Made by a program: the position numbers and the translations under genes. Under the pieces are notes generated by a model. The model ran no database searches and had not been told where the DNA came from. It worked only from the letters and a program-made list of their open reading frames with translations. This document shows, in pieces, positions 1 through 9,020 of a stretch of 64,000 nt of DNA. The first letter of the stretch is position 1. Each line of letters opens with the position of its first letter. Source of the stretch: a candidate division WOR-3 bacterium (GTDB lineage Bacteria; SDB-A); the NCBI GenBank assembly GCA_016934535.1, contig JAFGSQ010000006.1, positions 1-64,000 on the forward strand, given 5' to 3'.

Positions 1-74
1 TTGGTCTTTAATTAGATTCAGAAATAAAAGAAGAAAATATATCCACCACGAAAAGCCGAGAATAATCGCTGCGC

Positions 75-101
75 TGCTAATTCACTGAAAGTGATTTAGC
101 A
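75..101. other. Hairpin downstream of the first gene
   Basis: Positions 75-86 and 90-101 form a 12-base stem with one mismatch and a 3-base loop. It lies about 30 bases past the stop of the minus-strand cargo gene. No T-tract follows on the minus strand, so it is not a typical intrinsic terminator. It may act as a 3' end stabiliser or a degenerate terminator. Nothing else is seen in positions 1-128. Confidence 0.4.
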
Positions 102-128
102 TTTCACGAAAGACAGAAATAAACAGTT

Positions 129-1151
129 TTAAAACAAATTGATTTTGCCTGAAAAGTCTATATTCTTTCCCCTGACTCTGACGAAGAACACTCCCGATGA
201 CTCCGTATCGATTCTCAAAGAACCTGATCCGGATATCCTCTGTTCTTTTATCTTTCTGCCCGAAAGGTCAACGAGTTCAAACAATGCGTTTTCTGCATTC
301 TCAAATGCGAGAACATAGTTATTGCCCTGACCTCTGCTCAGGAAGCAGGCCGAGATAGTCTCTTCCACGGGCTCTTCTTCAACACCCGTGAACTGTGCGA
401 ACATGTCGGTGTAATCAGCAACCGTGAAATAAAGGTTTGTGTCGTTTTCGCAGGAAGTTATATTCACGAGTTCCGGAAGATTTTCACTCAACCACGTATA
501 AATTATTGAATAACTGGTGTCTACATATACAGGGACGCTGTTGAAATACATTGTGCTTATTGTCGTTTCCATTTGCCTGATTCTTAGACATGGATATGAC
601 CCCATCGGGATTATGACAGTCCCATAGGCGTCGACAATAGCCCTTATTCTGGTCTCCATCGTCGTGACCATTGGACCTGAGTCAAACATCGTGTCAAAAT
701 TGTAAAAATTTGTCGAATCGAGGTAGTCTAAAGGCAAGTCAAACTGCATTTGATCTATCGACATCACTATGTGTTCCGTTGGATCGATATATTCAAAGCC
801 GAGTGTTCTGAAACTGGAAGGTATTATTTCAAAATATATGAACTCCGAATCCGATGAGTATAATTCATCCTGAATGAACTCGACTTTCGTAGCCGTTGGG
901 AATAGAGAAAAAGAAGGAGCAGAAGAAGGTGTTATCAACCTATGATGTGCCAAATCCATGGTAGCCAGGTAAGTAAAATTCCAAGTCTGAGGACCTCCAA
1001 GAGTTCCGACGGTCACCGTTGCCGAATCGTCGCCGCAAGTCGCCCATGAAAGTCCTGCGTTCATGGGAATCTCGGAATAATCAATTGTGATCTGTGCCGT
1101 CAGAGAAAAGCATACCGCAAAGAACAATACAAAAGACATTTTTGATTTCAT
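129..1151 (-). CDS. Secreted protein with T9SS-type C-terminal sorting domain
   Basis: 340 residues. The start at 1151 (MKSKMSF) is chosen over an upstream in-frame ATG at 1193 because a strong AAGGAGG Shine-Dalgarno sits just before it and a clean signal peptide (Lys-rich start, hydrophobic core, cleavage near LTAQ) begins there. The central region is beta-rich and I do not recognise it. The last 70 residues look like a type A T9SS sorting domain: a LVDLSGRKI motif, a GVFFVRV strand and a short tail ending in LF. Inferred role: exported and outer-surface-attached protein of unknown function. No T9SS machinery is in the window. The leader forms a hairpin that buries the ribosome binding site (see 1154-1201). 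Confidence 0.75.
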   Translation of the reverse strand: MKSKMSFVLFFAVCFSLTAQITIDYSEIPMNAGLSWATCGDDSATVTVGTLGGPQTWNFTYLATMDLAHHRLITPSSAPSFSLFPTATKVEFIQDELYSSDSEFIYFEIIPSSFRTLGFEYIDPTEHIVMSIDQMQFDLPLDYLDSTNFYNFDTMFDSGPMVTTMETRIRAIVDAYGTVIIPMGSYPCLRIRQMETTISTMYFNSVPVYVDTSYSIIYTWLSENLPELVNITSCENDTNLYFTVADYTDMFAQFTGVEEEPVEETISACFLSRGQGNNYVLAFENAENALFELVDLSGRKIKEQRISGSGSLRIDTESSGVFFVRVRGKNIDFSGKINLF

Positions 1152-1153
1152 GA

Positions 1154-1201
1154 AAACCTCCTTGTTTTTATAATTTATTTTACTTCCAAACAAGGAGGTT
1201 T
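1154..1201 (-). promoter_or_regulatory. Perfect 14-bp hairpin sequestering the Shine-Dalgarno
   Basis: Positions 1154-1167 and 1188-1201 are exact reverse complements (14 of 14) around a 20-base AT-rich loop. In the minus-strand RNA the 3' arm contains AAGGAGG, and the start codon follows two bases later. The 5' arm is an anti-Shine-Dalgarno CCUCC. Folded, it should block initiation of the T9SS cargo gene. It starts only 27 bases after the upstream korBC-like gene, so it could silence translation from read-through RNA or act as a thermosensor or protein target. It lacks a U-tract, so a terminator role is less likely. Confidence 0.75.
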
Positions 1202-1227
1202 ATCAACACATAAAACACGCGTAAATC

Positions 1228-2508
1228 TTATTTCGTCAAAGTTGAAATAATTTTTTCCGTATCTATTTTCTTGCTTAAACCCGTCACATTTACCTGGTCG
1301 GACAATGCTTCCAAAGGAATAATCTTGCTGTCACTGAGAAAATAAAATAAAGCGTAAAGAACGGCGCTTTTTGCGCCGAAAGGAGTCCTGAAATCTTTTG
1401 TCATAACTTCCGCCTCTGTCTTCGGCGCTGTCAGGCTGGAGTCTAAAAACACATTCCCGCCTTTCATAGATTCAATGACGCTTTTTACTTTCGTCAATCC
1501 GTCCCTGGATACGGCGATGACCGCATCAGGGGTTGGAATGCCGGTAAAAAGTATCCGTTCGGGCGAAATTATCACTTCGGAGGTGGAAAACCCGACTCCA
1601 ACAGTCACAGGATAAGTCCCTTTTTTCGTCGAAGAAAGTCCGCAGGACATAGCGGCTTTGGCAAGAAGTTCGGCGGCGGATTGAATTCCCTCTCCCGCCG
1701 AGCCCGATAAAATTACAGAAAACCTTTTTTTGAGACCTGATTCATGAGTCACGGCGACGGGTTTCTCTTCGTCGAAAAGGGACCCAAGGTTTTTCCTGAC
1801 TGCGTAGACATTTTCTGAAAACTCCGGTTTATTTTCATAAAGCTTTATTTCAAGTCCGGCTTCTTTGGCTATTTCCTGCAGTTTTCTCGTCGGATTGTAT
1901 TTCAATCCGTAACTCGGACAAATTTCCATCGCTTCTATGAAAGAAAATCCTTTTACGTTGAACGCTTCGGAAATAGCGTCGGAAAAATCTCCTATGGCTA
2001 TCAGCCTTCTCGCGTAAGGAGCTCCCGCTTCGTGCACGAGTTTGCACAAGTCTAGGCCTTTCATCGGCTTCCCATCAGGCATAATCGGAGTCTTGAAACC
2101 GCAGGGAGTCAATCCCGAGGGCTGACCGCCTGTCATGCCATAGAGCATGTTGTTGTGCACGATCACGGTCATGTTTATGTTCCTGTGCGCCGCTTCTATA
2201 ATATGTTGGAGTCCTATAGTCGCGCCTCCATCCCCCAGAAGAGCCAAAACCTTCTTCTTTTTACCGGAAAGACCCATGGCAATGCCTGCGGCTAGAGCAG
2301 GGGATCTTCCGTGAAGCCCGTGGACTGTGTGAGTCCTGAACTGTTTGTCTATAATACCAATACAACCGATATCAGTAACCACCACAACATCGAGAGGGTT
2401 TAAGCCTTCCATTCTTCCGAAAGCCTTTTCAATGTTTCCCGCGACGGTGCCGTGCCCGCATCCTTTACAGAACGGCATGTTCTCAGTCGATATGAATTCT
2501 TTGTTCAT
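1228..2508 (-). CDS. 2-oxoacid:ferredoxin oxidoreductase, fused beta and gamma subunits
   Basis: 426 residues. Residues 1 to about 230 are the thiamine-diphosphate-binding beta subunit: CKGCGHG at the N-terminus, TDIGC, LGDGGA and NNMLYGMTGG (ThDP/Mg motif), plus a CPSYG cysteine, giving the usual four cluster cysteines. Residues from about 258 to the end are the gamma domain (SGSAGEGIQSAAELLA, then KKGTYPVTVGVGFS). Beta and gamma are separate genes in many relatives; here they are fused. It oxidatively decarboxylates a 2-oxoacid with CoA, reducing ferredoxin. It overlaps the alpha gene by 4 bases (ATGA), indicating translational coupling. No ferredoxin-type delta subunit is nearby. Given the neighbouring buk/ptb, branched-chain 2-oxoacids are a likely substrate, but this is inference. 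Confidence 0.9.
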   Translation of the reverse strand: MNKEFISTENMPFCKGCGHGTVAGNIEKAFGRMEGLNPLDVVVVTDIGCIGIIDKQFRTHTVHGLHGRSPALAAGIAMGLSGKKKKVLALLGDGGATIGLQHIIEAAHRNINMTVIVHNNMLYGMTGGQPSGLTPCGFKTPIMPDGKPMKGLDLCKLVHEAGAPYARRLIAIGDFSDAISEAFNVKGFSFIEAMEICPSYGLKYNPTRKLQEIAKEAGLEIKLYENKPEFSENVYAVRKNLGSLFDEEKPVAVTHESGLKKRFSVILSGSAGEGIQSAAELLAKAAMSCGLSSTKKGTYPVTVGVGFSTSEVIISPERILFTGIPTPDAVIAVSRDGLTKVKSVIESMKGGNVFLDSSLTAPKTEAEVMTKDFRTPFGAKSAVLYALFYFLSDSKIIPLEALSDQVNVTGLSKKIDTEKIISTLTK

Positions 2509-3626
2509 CTTGACACCTCTTCAACGATTTCGTCGGGAGTTATCATCCTTCCTATGGCGTTTACTCCCGTAACCCCCTTTCTTCCAGCCCTGCCAAAAAG
2601 CACTTCTCTGTATTGGCCCGCAAGATTTTCCTCCGCGATGACAGTTTTTTTATGCTTTTGGATGATTTCAATGTATTCATCCGGAACCGGAAAAAGAGTC
2701 TTGGCCACGAGGAGTGAGACCTTTCTTCCGAGCGATCTAAGCGTTTTGACCGCCTCTCTCGCAGCAAAAGAAGTGATGTCGAAGGCAAAAACGAGGCTCT
2801 CTTCTCCGTCCTCTTCGTATTCGTAATGGGTGTAGCTCTTTAAATTAATGACTGTTTTCTCTCTCAACCGTTTAGTGTTTGAGATCGCCTCAGGAGTGGA
2901 GTGCTGAAGGGCCGCTTTGCGATCGTGCGTAGAAGCAGTGATCCTCACCTGATGGTCAGTGTTTCCAACGCTCAGAAAGTGCGGAACCAGGTCATCTTTC
3001 GGCATATACGGCATGTATTCATCTTTGCCCTGGTAATATTCTTTTTTTATAAGGTCAATATCCTGCAGTGAACTGACATCGAAGTCCTGCAAGGTCATAA
3101 CCATTTCTTTCGACGTGAGAAGGACAACCGGCGTTCTCAGTTTCAAAGCCGTTTTTACAGCTTCAGAAGGAAGCGACCAGCAGTCTTCGAGACTTGAAAT
3201 ACAGAAAGTCGGAACCGGATATCCGCCAGAATTTATTCCGTTGAGAAGAAGCAGGTCCCCCTGCGCTCCGCAAGTTGCTGAACCAGTCGCGGGGCCGAGT
3301 CTCTGAACGAGCATTATCACCATAGGCAATTCCATCATGAAAGCCATCCCAATTGATTCGACCATTAGAGCGAGTCCCGGATAGGAAGTAGCAGTTACGG
3401 GAAGCTTTCCGGTTGAAGAAAAACCTGACATCCACTGCAGAGTCGTGATTTCGTCCGGTGCGGGAAGAACTGTCGGAAAACGTCTGCTCGAATATAAATA
3501 CAGAAGATTTGCTGGAGTTATCGGATATCCGACGAATACGTCTGCGCCCGTTCTGACAACCGACTCGATAATAATTCTCGATCCGTCAATAAAATGTCTT
3601 TTCGCTGTTTTCCGTTGTTCCTTCAT
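2505..3626 (-). CDS. 2-oxoacid:ferredoxin oxidoreductase alpha subunit
   Basis: 373 residues, typical of the KorA/VorA type. GYPITPA near residue 34 and TSYPGLALM near residue 80 are the pyrimidine-binding domain signatures. A transketolase-C-like domain (VFAFDITSFAAREAVKTL, then LFPVP) occupies the C-terminal third. It pairs with the downstream beta/gamma fusion, which it overlaps by 4 bases, and starts 7 bases after the symporter stop. With butyrate kinase and phosphotransbutyrylase in the same operon it probably supplies acyl-CoA for substrate-level phosphorylation. Substrate choice (2-oxoisovalerate, 2-oxoglutarate, indolepyruvate) cannot be read from sequence by eye. Confidence 0.9.
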   Translation of the reverse strand: MKEQRKTAKRHFIDGSRIIIESVVRTGADVFVGYPITPANLLYLYSSRRFPTVLPAPDEITTLQWMSGFSSTGKLPVTATSYPGLALMVESIGMAFMMELPMVIMLVQRLGPATGSATCGAQGDLLLLNGINSGGYPVPTFCISSLEDCWSLPSEAVKTALKLRTPVVLLTSKEMVMTLQDFDVSSLQDIDLIKKEYYQGKDEYMPYMPKDDLVPHFLSVGNTDHQVRITASTHDRKAALQHSTPEAISNTKRLREKTVINLKSYTHYEYEEDGEESLVFAFDITSFAAREAVKTLRSLGRKVSLLVAKTLFPVPDEYIEIIQKHKKTVIAEENLAGQYREVLFGRAGRKGVTGVNAIGRMITPDEIVEEVSR

Positions 3627-3633
3627 ATCCGCC

Positions 3634-5067
3634 TCACTTCGCAGCTTTTTTCCCGCCGCCGAATATTTTATCGAAAGCAGTGCATAAAATTATTATGACT
3701 ATAGTCGTAACGACGGCGCTGTATGTTTTATCCACAGTAAACCAGTTCAATTGTTTTGCCAGAAGGGTCAGAAAGATCACGAAGGTTCCAATGATGAACG
3801 ACAGTTTTACTCCCAACGGCGTGATCCATCCCCTCATGTAAAGCCCCATCAGAATGACGATGGCTCCTATCGCTCTTATAGCATAGGAAATGTAAGCCGT
3901 ATCGAGGATCGCGCCCCTTAAAAGAATTGCCAGGGGAACTGTTATCAGATTCACGAGTATGACGAGTTTTCTCGCAGTCGAAACGACTTTTTTATCGTCG
4001 GCCTTTTTGTTTATTATTCCGTGATATATGTCTTTTGCCGCGATAGTGACAACTGCAAAATTAACAGGACCGACTGTTGAAAGGATGGCCGCGATTACAC
4101 CGGCTAAAGCGATTCCGCCGAGGACAGGATGGATGAAAGCTGGTGTTTGCAGAAGTGTCGGCAGTATTTCATTGGCTTTTACAGTGCTCGTGTCGAAAAA
4201 CGCTCCGGTTTTAGCGTAAAGAGCCAAAAATGCCGCCATTATTCCGAAAGGCGCCACAATAAATCCCGCCAGGACCGAAGCCCATCTGGCTGTTTTTACA
4301 TTCCTCGCTGCGAATATCGGCTGGATACTCGCCTGCGCGGCCATTCCGCCTAGCACTCCTCCGAGGAGCAGAGCAAAAGCGTCGCTGACACCGGCGCTGA
4401 AAGGATTGTACAAGTTGTTGGGAGCGCCTCCAGCCACCAGTGTGTCGTGAAGATTCACCAGGCCGCCTACTTTAACAAGTCCTATGACAAACGCGGTTCC
4501 CAGACCTCCGAACATTGTCACGAGGTAAACTATTCCGGTTACGGCCAAAGCATGCATTCCTCCGAAATAGGTGTAAATTGTTATGATGACCGATGAGATA
4601 AGTACAGCCCATATCCAGTCAATTCCGAAAAGAGGAGCCATGACGCTCGAACAGGTTTGAAGCTGAACATAAGTCAGAATAATATATGCTATTAGGAAAG
4701 CTATAGCCGAAACTGTTCGCGCTTGAGATCCGAAAAGAGAATCTATCATCTCGCTGACCGTGTGCACGCTTTTCCTTCTGTAATGTACGGCTACGGTAAA
4801 ACCGATTATTATCATTCCTGCGGCAGTAGCGATGTTATAAAATATCGGTTGAAGAGAACCGGTTTTAAATGCTTTTTCGCTGACGCCTATCGTACTCATT
4901 CCTCCTAGCCACTCGGCGGCGACGACAACGGCGCAGACAATCAATCCGAGATTTCTACCCGCAACCAGAAAGTCGGCCATGGATTTGCTCGCGACTTTTT
5001 TCGTCAAAAGGCCTATCAATACAATGATCACAAAATAAATCAGAATGATCAGCGCGTAAATACTCAT
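3634..5067 (-). CDS. Sodium:solute symporter (SSS family)
   Basis: 477 residues with about 13 hydrophobic segments. The N-terminal YFVIIVLIGLLTKK, the DFLVAGRNLG stretch and the following AAEWLGGMSTIG region are typical of SSS family members, which couple Na+ entry to uptake of carboxylates, amino acids or sugars. It sits inside the buk-ptb-2-oxoacid oxidoreductase operon, overlapping the ptb stop by 4 bases and 7 bases ahead of the alpha subunit. That placement suggests it imports the substrate of the pathway (a 2-oxoacid, amino acid or related carboxylate) or moves its product. The specificity is inference. Confidence 0.85.
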   Translation of the reverse strand: MSIYALIILIYFVIIVLIGLLTKKVASKSMADFLVAGRNLGLIVCAVVVAAEWLGGMSTIGVSEKAFKTGSLQPIFYNIATAAGMIIIGFTVAVHYRRKSVHTVSEMIDSLFGSQARTVSAIAFLIAYIILTYVQLQTCSSVMAPLFGIDWIWAVLISSVIITIYTYFGGMHALAVTGIVYLVTMFGGLGTAFVIGLVKVGGLVNLHDTLVAGGAPNNLYNPFSAGVSDAFALLLGGVLGGMAAQASIQPIFAARNVKTARWASVLAGFIVAPFGIMAAFLALYAKTGAFFDTSTVKANEILPTLLQTPAFIHPVLGGIALAGVIAAILSTVGPVNFAVVTIAAKDIYHGIINKKADDKKVVSTARKLVILVNLITVPLAILLRGAILDTAYISYAIRAIGAIVILMGLYMRGWITPLGVKLSFIIGTFVIFLTLLAKQLNWFTVDKTYSAVVTTIVIIILCTAFDKIFGGGKKAAK

Positions 5068-6005
5068 TTTTTCTCCTTAAGATTGAAAAGAGACTCTCCG
5101 TGTACTATAGCTCTCGCGATGAGAAGCGAATTGAAACGGTTTTGTTCGTCATCAGATCTCGAATTCAAAACACACGGTACTTTTGCTCCGAAAACCATCC
5201 CCCCCCATGTCGCTCCTCCGTGAAACTTGTAGCTTTTACCGAGGGAATTTGCCGTTTCGAGATTTGGGGCGAGAATGAAATCAAGATCACCGCACACCAC
5301 CGAATCCTTCAATCCCTTGTGTATGGCGCATTCTCTGTTTATGGCGGCGTCGTAGCCGAGAGGCCCCTCCACGACAAAACCTTTCAGTTGTCCCCTTGCG
5401 GACATTACCTGTAGCACCGCGGCGTCGAGTGTCGCCTGCATTTTAGAATTGACTGTTTCTACAGCGGCGAGCGCCGCAACTTTGACTTCTTTCACACCCA
5501 GGGAATCCCAAAGTCGTTTTGTGTTTTCTATTATGGCTTTTTTTTCTTCGAGCGATGGACAAATGACAATTGCGTTGTCGCTGACAGCGAAGAATTTATG
5601 GTAACTTTCCATTTCGAAAAGGCTGAGGTTGGACAGAACTGAAGAAGCTTTTATACCTGTTTCTTTGTCAAGTATTGCTTTCAAATACAATTCCGATTTA
5701 AGACTGCCTTTGACGAGGATTTCCGCCCCTTCTTCCCTGACTGCCTTCACGGCGAGAACCGCCGCTTCTTTGTCGCTGGAAGCTTCCATCAACTCGATGT
5801 TCTTCATTGCGGTAAAGACTTTAACGAGGCGTTTTTCTATATTCATTTTGTCGCCCGCGAGAAAACACTTACCTACAAATCCTTTTTCCACGGCAATTTT
5901 GAGACTGCCTATGACCTCCTCGTCCTGCGCTGCCGCGACGGCTAACGCCACGGGAGGCAGTTTACCGACAGCCTCTCCAAGTTCATTGAAATTTTTTATA
6001 CTCAA
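5064..6005 (-). CDS. ptb: Phosphate butyryltransferase
   Basis: 313 residues, near the usual 300 for phosphotransbutyrylases. It shares the fold of phosphate acetyltransferase and converts acyl-CoA plus phosphate to acyl-phosphate. Visible family landmarks are AVAAAQDEEVIGSL at the N-terminus, EGAEILVKGSL near residue 95, VEGPLGYDAAIN near residue 212 and FHGGATWGGMVFG near residue 262. Its immediate partner upstream is butyrate kinase (16-base gap) and it overlaps the symporter start by 4 bases. In this context it probably handles branched-chain or straight short acyl-CoAs made by the oxidoreductase in the same operon. Confidence 0.88.
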   Translation of the reverse strand: MSIKNFNELGEAVGKLPPVALAVAAAQDEEVIGSLKIAVEKGFVGKCFLAGDKMNIEKRLVKVFTAMKNIELMEASSDKEAAVLAVKAVREEGAEILVKGSLKSELYLKAILDKETGIKASSVLSNLSLFEMESYHKFFAVSDNAIVICPSLEEKKAIIENTKRLWDSLGVKEVKVAALAAVETVNSKMQATLDAAVLQVMSARGQLKGFVVEGPLGYDAAINRECAIHKGLKDSVVCGDLDFILAPNLETANSLGKSYKFHGGATWGGMVFGAKVPCVLNSRSDDEQNRFNSLLIARAIVHGESLFNLKEKK

Positions 6006-6021
6006 AACACTCCTCCGGAAA

Positions 6022-7167
6022 TTATTGATTCGATTTTTTGAATGTTATCATAGGATCAGTGTCTTCGTTTTTAATAATACATTGGGGCCATTTCATAGAT
6101 TTATCTTTTCCGGTCAGCACGAGGAAAACGCTAGTCGCTATCGCCTTGTTTTCGTTCTCTCCGGGATAAACATAAACTCTCCCGAGTTTCGAACATTTGC
6201 GGGTCACTTCACTCGTTAGATAGCATTCTTTCGCGACTCCGCCCGTGACTATTATTCCGTTGAGATCAAAATCGAGAACAGACGCCATCGAGCCTATTTC
6301 TTTGCAAATCTGATAGATCATCGCGTCGTAAATGAATTTTGCGAACTCGTCGCCATCATTTATCCTTCTGACAACTTCCCTGATGTCTTTTGTCCCGAGG
6401 TAAGCGTATATACCTCCGGCTCCGTATAATTTTTTATGAAGCTGATCTCTTGTGTATTTACCTGAAAAACAAGCTTCGAGAAGAGGAATTGGAGGGATTC
6501 CACCCGCCCTTTCAGGCGTGAATGGAGCTCCTTCCATCCTGTTGTCACTGTCAATAATTTTACCCCCCTCGAGAGGCGCTATGGAAAAACCGCCTCCGAG
6601 ATGGCACACGACGCATCTCATTTCGTTGAACTCTTTGTCAAGTTCTTTCGCCAGTTTCCTCACTGTTGCCCTTATGTTTAAAGCGTGCACAAATGAAAAA
6701 CGGGGAAATTCAGGGCATCCTGAAATCCTCGCAATCGGGTTTATTTCATCGACACCCACCGGGTCTACTACATAAGAAGGTGATTTTAAAGACAACGACA
6801 ATCTGTGCGCAATCGGAGCCGCGAGATTAGAAGCGTGCTGATAGACGGGGCGGTTGAGGCTGAAATCGGCGAGTTCGGCGTTTAATTCTATCACTCCGCT
6901 CGGAACAGGCGGAAGCATGCCTCCTATAGCGCCTACTGCCGCCACGGATTCATTTTCAGCCAGGGATCCATCTACGAATTTTCGTACCAGCTCTTCTCTG
7001 AAGTCTACTTGTGCGGAAATTGTCGGATACTTGTGGATGATATCATCGGAATGCTCAAAGACTGATGCTGTCTCAATTTCTATCGCGTCACCATTTTGTT
7101 TGAAAAGAGAGCATTTAGTGGTCGTCGATCCGGTGTTGACTACCAATATAAGACGGTTTTTATCCAT
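6022..7167 (-). CDS. buk: Butyrate kinase
   Basis: 381 residues, ASKHA superfamily. VNTGSTTTK at residues 9-17 is the phosphate-1 loop, CHLGGGFS the phosphate-2 loop, and VTGGVAKE the adenosine loop. Acetokinase-family HALNIRATVRK and AGGIPP segments are also present. It transfers the acyl-phosphate group to ADP, giving ATP and a free short-chain acid. It carries about 25 extra residues at the C-terminus compared with typical 355-residue enzymes. First gene of the operon; a good promoter candidate lies 57-85 bases upstream. Branched-chain fatty acid kinase activity is equally plausible given the operon. Confidence 0.9.
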   Translation of the reverse strand: MDKNRLILVVNTGSTTTKCSLFKQNGDAIEIETASVFEHSDDIIHKYPTISAQVDFREELVRKFVDGSLAENESVAAVGAIGGMLPPVPSGVIELNAELADFSLNRPVYQHASNLAAPIAHRLSLSLKSPSYVVDPVGVDEINPIARISGCPEFPRFSFVHALNIRATVRKLAKELDKEFNEMRCVVCHLGGGFSIAPLEGGKIIDSDNRMEGAPFTPERAGGIPPIPLLEACFSGKYTRDQLHKKLYGAGGIYAYLGTKDIREVVRRINDGDEFAKFIYDAMIYQICKEIGSMASVLDFDLNGIIVTGGVAKECYLTSEVTRKCSKLGRVYVYPGENENKAIATSVFLVLTGKDKSMKWPQCIIKNEDTDPMITFKKSNQ

Positions 7168-7223
7168 TTTCTTTTCCTGTTAGATTTTAATTCGCAGTTT
7201 TCGGATTTCCGTTATAAATGAGT

Positions 7224-7252
7224 AGTATATAAGAAAGGGACTTTAAGGACAA
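7224..7252 (-). promoter_or_regulatory. Candidate sigma-70 promoter of the buk operon
   Basis: On the minus strand, TTGTCC (7247-7252) and TATACT (7224-7229) are separated by 17 bases, about 57 bases upstream of the buk start. This is the only good match in the 104-base gap between deaD and buk. Confidence 0.55.
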
Positions 7253-7271
7253 TACTCCGGGAAAAACTACT

Positions 7272-8882
7272 TTAAACAGATTTTTTGTCTTTGGCATGAG
7301 AGACTGAAGCTTTTCTTCCTTTTATTTTAACTGAAAACTTCCTGACTATCTCCTCCGCAGAAGAAAACGGCACAGTGACAAATGAAAAACTTTCGAAAAC
7401 TTCGACGTCGTTTATGTTCCTGTCGTGAATATTTACAGTTTTTTTCAGAATTTGCACAAGTTTCTTTGGCGTAATTCCGTCTTTTTTCCCGATTGAAACA
7501 AACAACCTTGTAGTGCCCTGATCGTCAACGGAGTAATCTTTTGATCTTTTTCCTGTCTGTTTTTCATCGATATTGGAATAGACACTCGGGTCGAGCTTCT
7601 CGTTAAAAGACAATTTGAGAAGCGCGGACACAGTTTTTGAAGCACCGTGCTTGGAAATCAACTCTTCCGCCCAACTGAAGTAAGTTCCGTCGGTATCTTT
7701 TTGGATTGCTTTTTCAAGTTCTTTTCTTATTCTCTTTTGCTTTTCCTTCATCACCTCGTCAACTTTGGGTATTTCGGCTTTGCGTATTTGTGTTTTGGCA
7801 ATCTTTTTAATAAACACAAGCTTCCTGTATTCATACGGAGTCACGAACGTTATCGCAGTTCCCCTGTTTCCCGCTCTTCCTGTTCTGCCGATTCTGTGTA
7901 CATAAGATTCAGGGTCCTGAGGCAGAGAAAAATTTATTACGTGTGTGATGTTGAAAACGTCCAAACCCCTCGCAGCGACGTCCGAGGCAACGAGAAGATT
8001 TATCTGACGACGCTTGAACCTGGCGAGAATCTTTTCTCTCTGTGCCTGCGATATATCCCCGTGGAGGCCTTCCGCGTCGTACCCTCTGTCATTGAGGCGT
8101 GACGTCAGAAAATCGACGTCCTTTTTCGTTCTGCAGAAGATCAGTCCGTAAAACTCCTCTTCAAAATCAATAATTCTGCAAAGCGCTTCAACTTTGTCGG
8201 CTTCCCTCACCTCAAAATATATCTGATCGGCAAGGCTCGTTGTAAGCTGGTCCTTTTTAATTCTTATAATTTCATGATCTTTCATGTAGGAGTTGACTAC
8301 ATTCATTATCCTGTCAGGCATAGTCGCTGAAAACATAAGCGTTCTTTTACCGGGATTTGTGTGTTTCAGTATCTCTTCCATTTCGTCGGCAAAACCCATA
8401 TTAAGCATTTCATCAGCTTCATCTATGACGAGCAACTCGATTTCGGACAGGTCGATTGTTTTTCTTTTAAGATGATCGATTATCCTTCCGGGCGTTCCGA
8501 CGATTATCTCGGCTCCCTTTCTGAGGCGTCTGAACTGTTCTTCTATTGACTGGCCTCCGTAAATGGGAACCACGGCAATTTTCTTTTTGCCCTTGAGCGA
8601 ACTCAATTCTTCTGACACCTGAAGAGCGAGCTCTCTCGTCGGCGTGACCACGAGAGCCTGTACTGTTTTATCGCATCTTATCTTCTCTATTATAGGCAGG
8701 CCGAAAGCCGCCGTCTTTCCCGTCCCAGTCTGCGCCTGTCCGACCAGATCCTTGTCTCCCGACAGCAATTTAGGTATCGTAAGGATTTGAATCTCTGTCG
8801 GTTCTTCGAAGCCTTTCTGAATTATCGCTTCAATTGTTTCCTCGGAAAGCCCGAGTTGCCTGAATTTTTTCAATCTCTGCAT
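7272..8882 (-). CDS. deaD: DEAD-box RNA helicase (DeaD/DbpA-like)
   Basis: 536 residues. The Q motif (FEEPTEIQ), motif I AQTGTGKT at 50-57, PTRELA at 81, DEAD at 154-157, SAT at 185-187 and the C-terminal motif VI HRIGRTGRAG are all intact. The last 75 residues (RLFVSIGKKDGITPKKLV onward) resemble the DbpA/CsdA RNA-binding RRM-like domain. It unwinds structured RNA, likely in ribosome assembly and mRNA turnover, especially in the cold. It is monocistronic, with its own promoter and a leader of about 70 bases. Assignment to DeaD rather than DbpA is not certain. Confidence 0.9.
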   Translation of the reverse strand: MQRLKKFRQLGLSEETIEAIIQKGFEEPTEIQILTIPKLLSGDKDLVGQAQTGTGKTAAFGLPIIEKIRCDKTVQALVVTPTRELALQVSEELSSLKGKKKIAVVPIYGGQSIEEQFRRLRKGAEIIVGTPGRIIDHLKRKTIDLSEIELLVIDEADEMLNMGFADEMEEILKHTNPGKRTLMFSATMPDRIMNVVNSYMKDHEIIRIKKDQLTTSLADQIYFEVREADKVEALCRIIDFEEEFYGLIFCRTKKDVDFLTSRLNDRGYDAEGLHGDISQAQREKILARFKRRQINLLVASDVAARGLDVFNITHVINFSLPQDPESYVHRIGRTGRAGNRGTAITFVTPYEYRKLVFIKKIAKTQIRKAEIPKVDEVMKEKQKRIRKELEKAIQKDTDGTYFSWAEELISKHGASKTVSALLKLSFNEKLDPSVYSNIDEKQTGKRSKDYSVDDQGTTRLFVSIGKKDGITPKKLVQILKKTVNIHDRNINDVEVFESFSFVTVPFSSAEEIVRKFSVKIKGRKASVSHAKDKKSV

Positions 8883-8961
8883 TTTTCCCTCTGGATTGGA
8901 TTTTTATGGAAATTAACAAAAAGGAATAATATCTTCTTTGTCCCTAAAATTTATCTGCCGG

Positions 8962-8989
8962 ATTATACTACAAATGCCTACAATATCAA
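8962..8989 (-). promoter_or_regulatory. Candidate sigma-70 promoter of the helicase gene
   Basis: Minus strand TTGATA (8984-8989), 16-base spacer, perfect TATAAT (8962-8967). The predicted start gives a leader of roughly 70 bases, which would suit cold-shock style leader regulation, although no specific element is recognised. Confidence 0.6.
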
Positions 8990-9020
8990 TCATAAATTCA
9001 AATTTATAATTTCAATCGCA

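Noticed and set aside
5629-6219. 196-codon plus-strand open frame
   Set aside because: It is antisense to ptb and buk, both with clear family motifs, has no ribosome site and no recognisable protein; the length comes from codon bias on the opposite strand.
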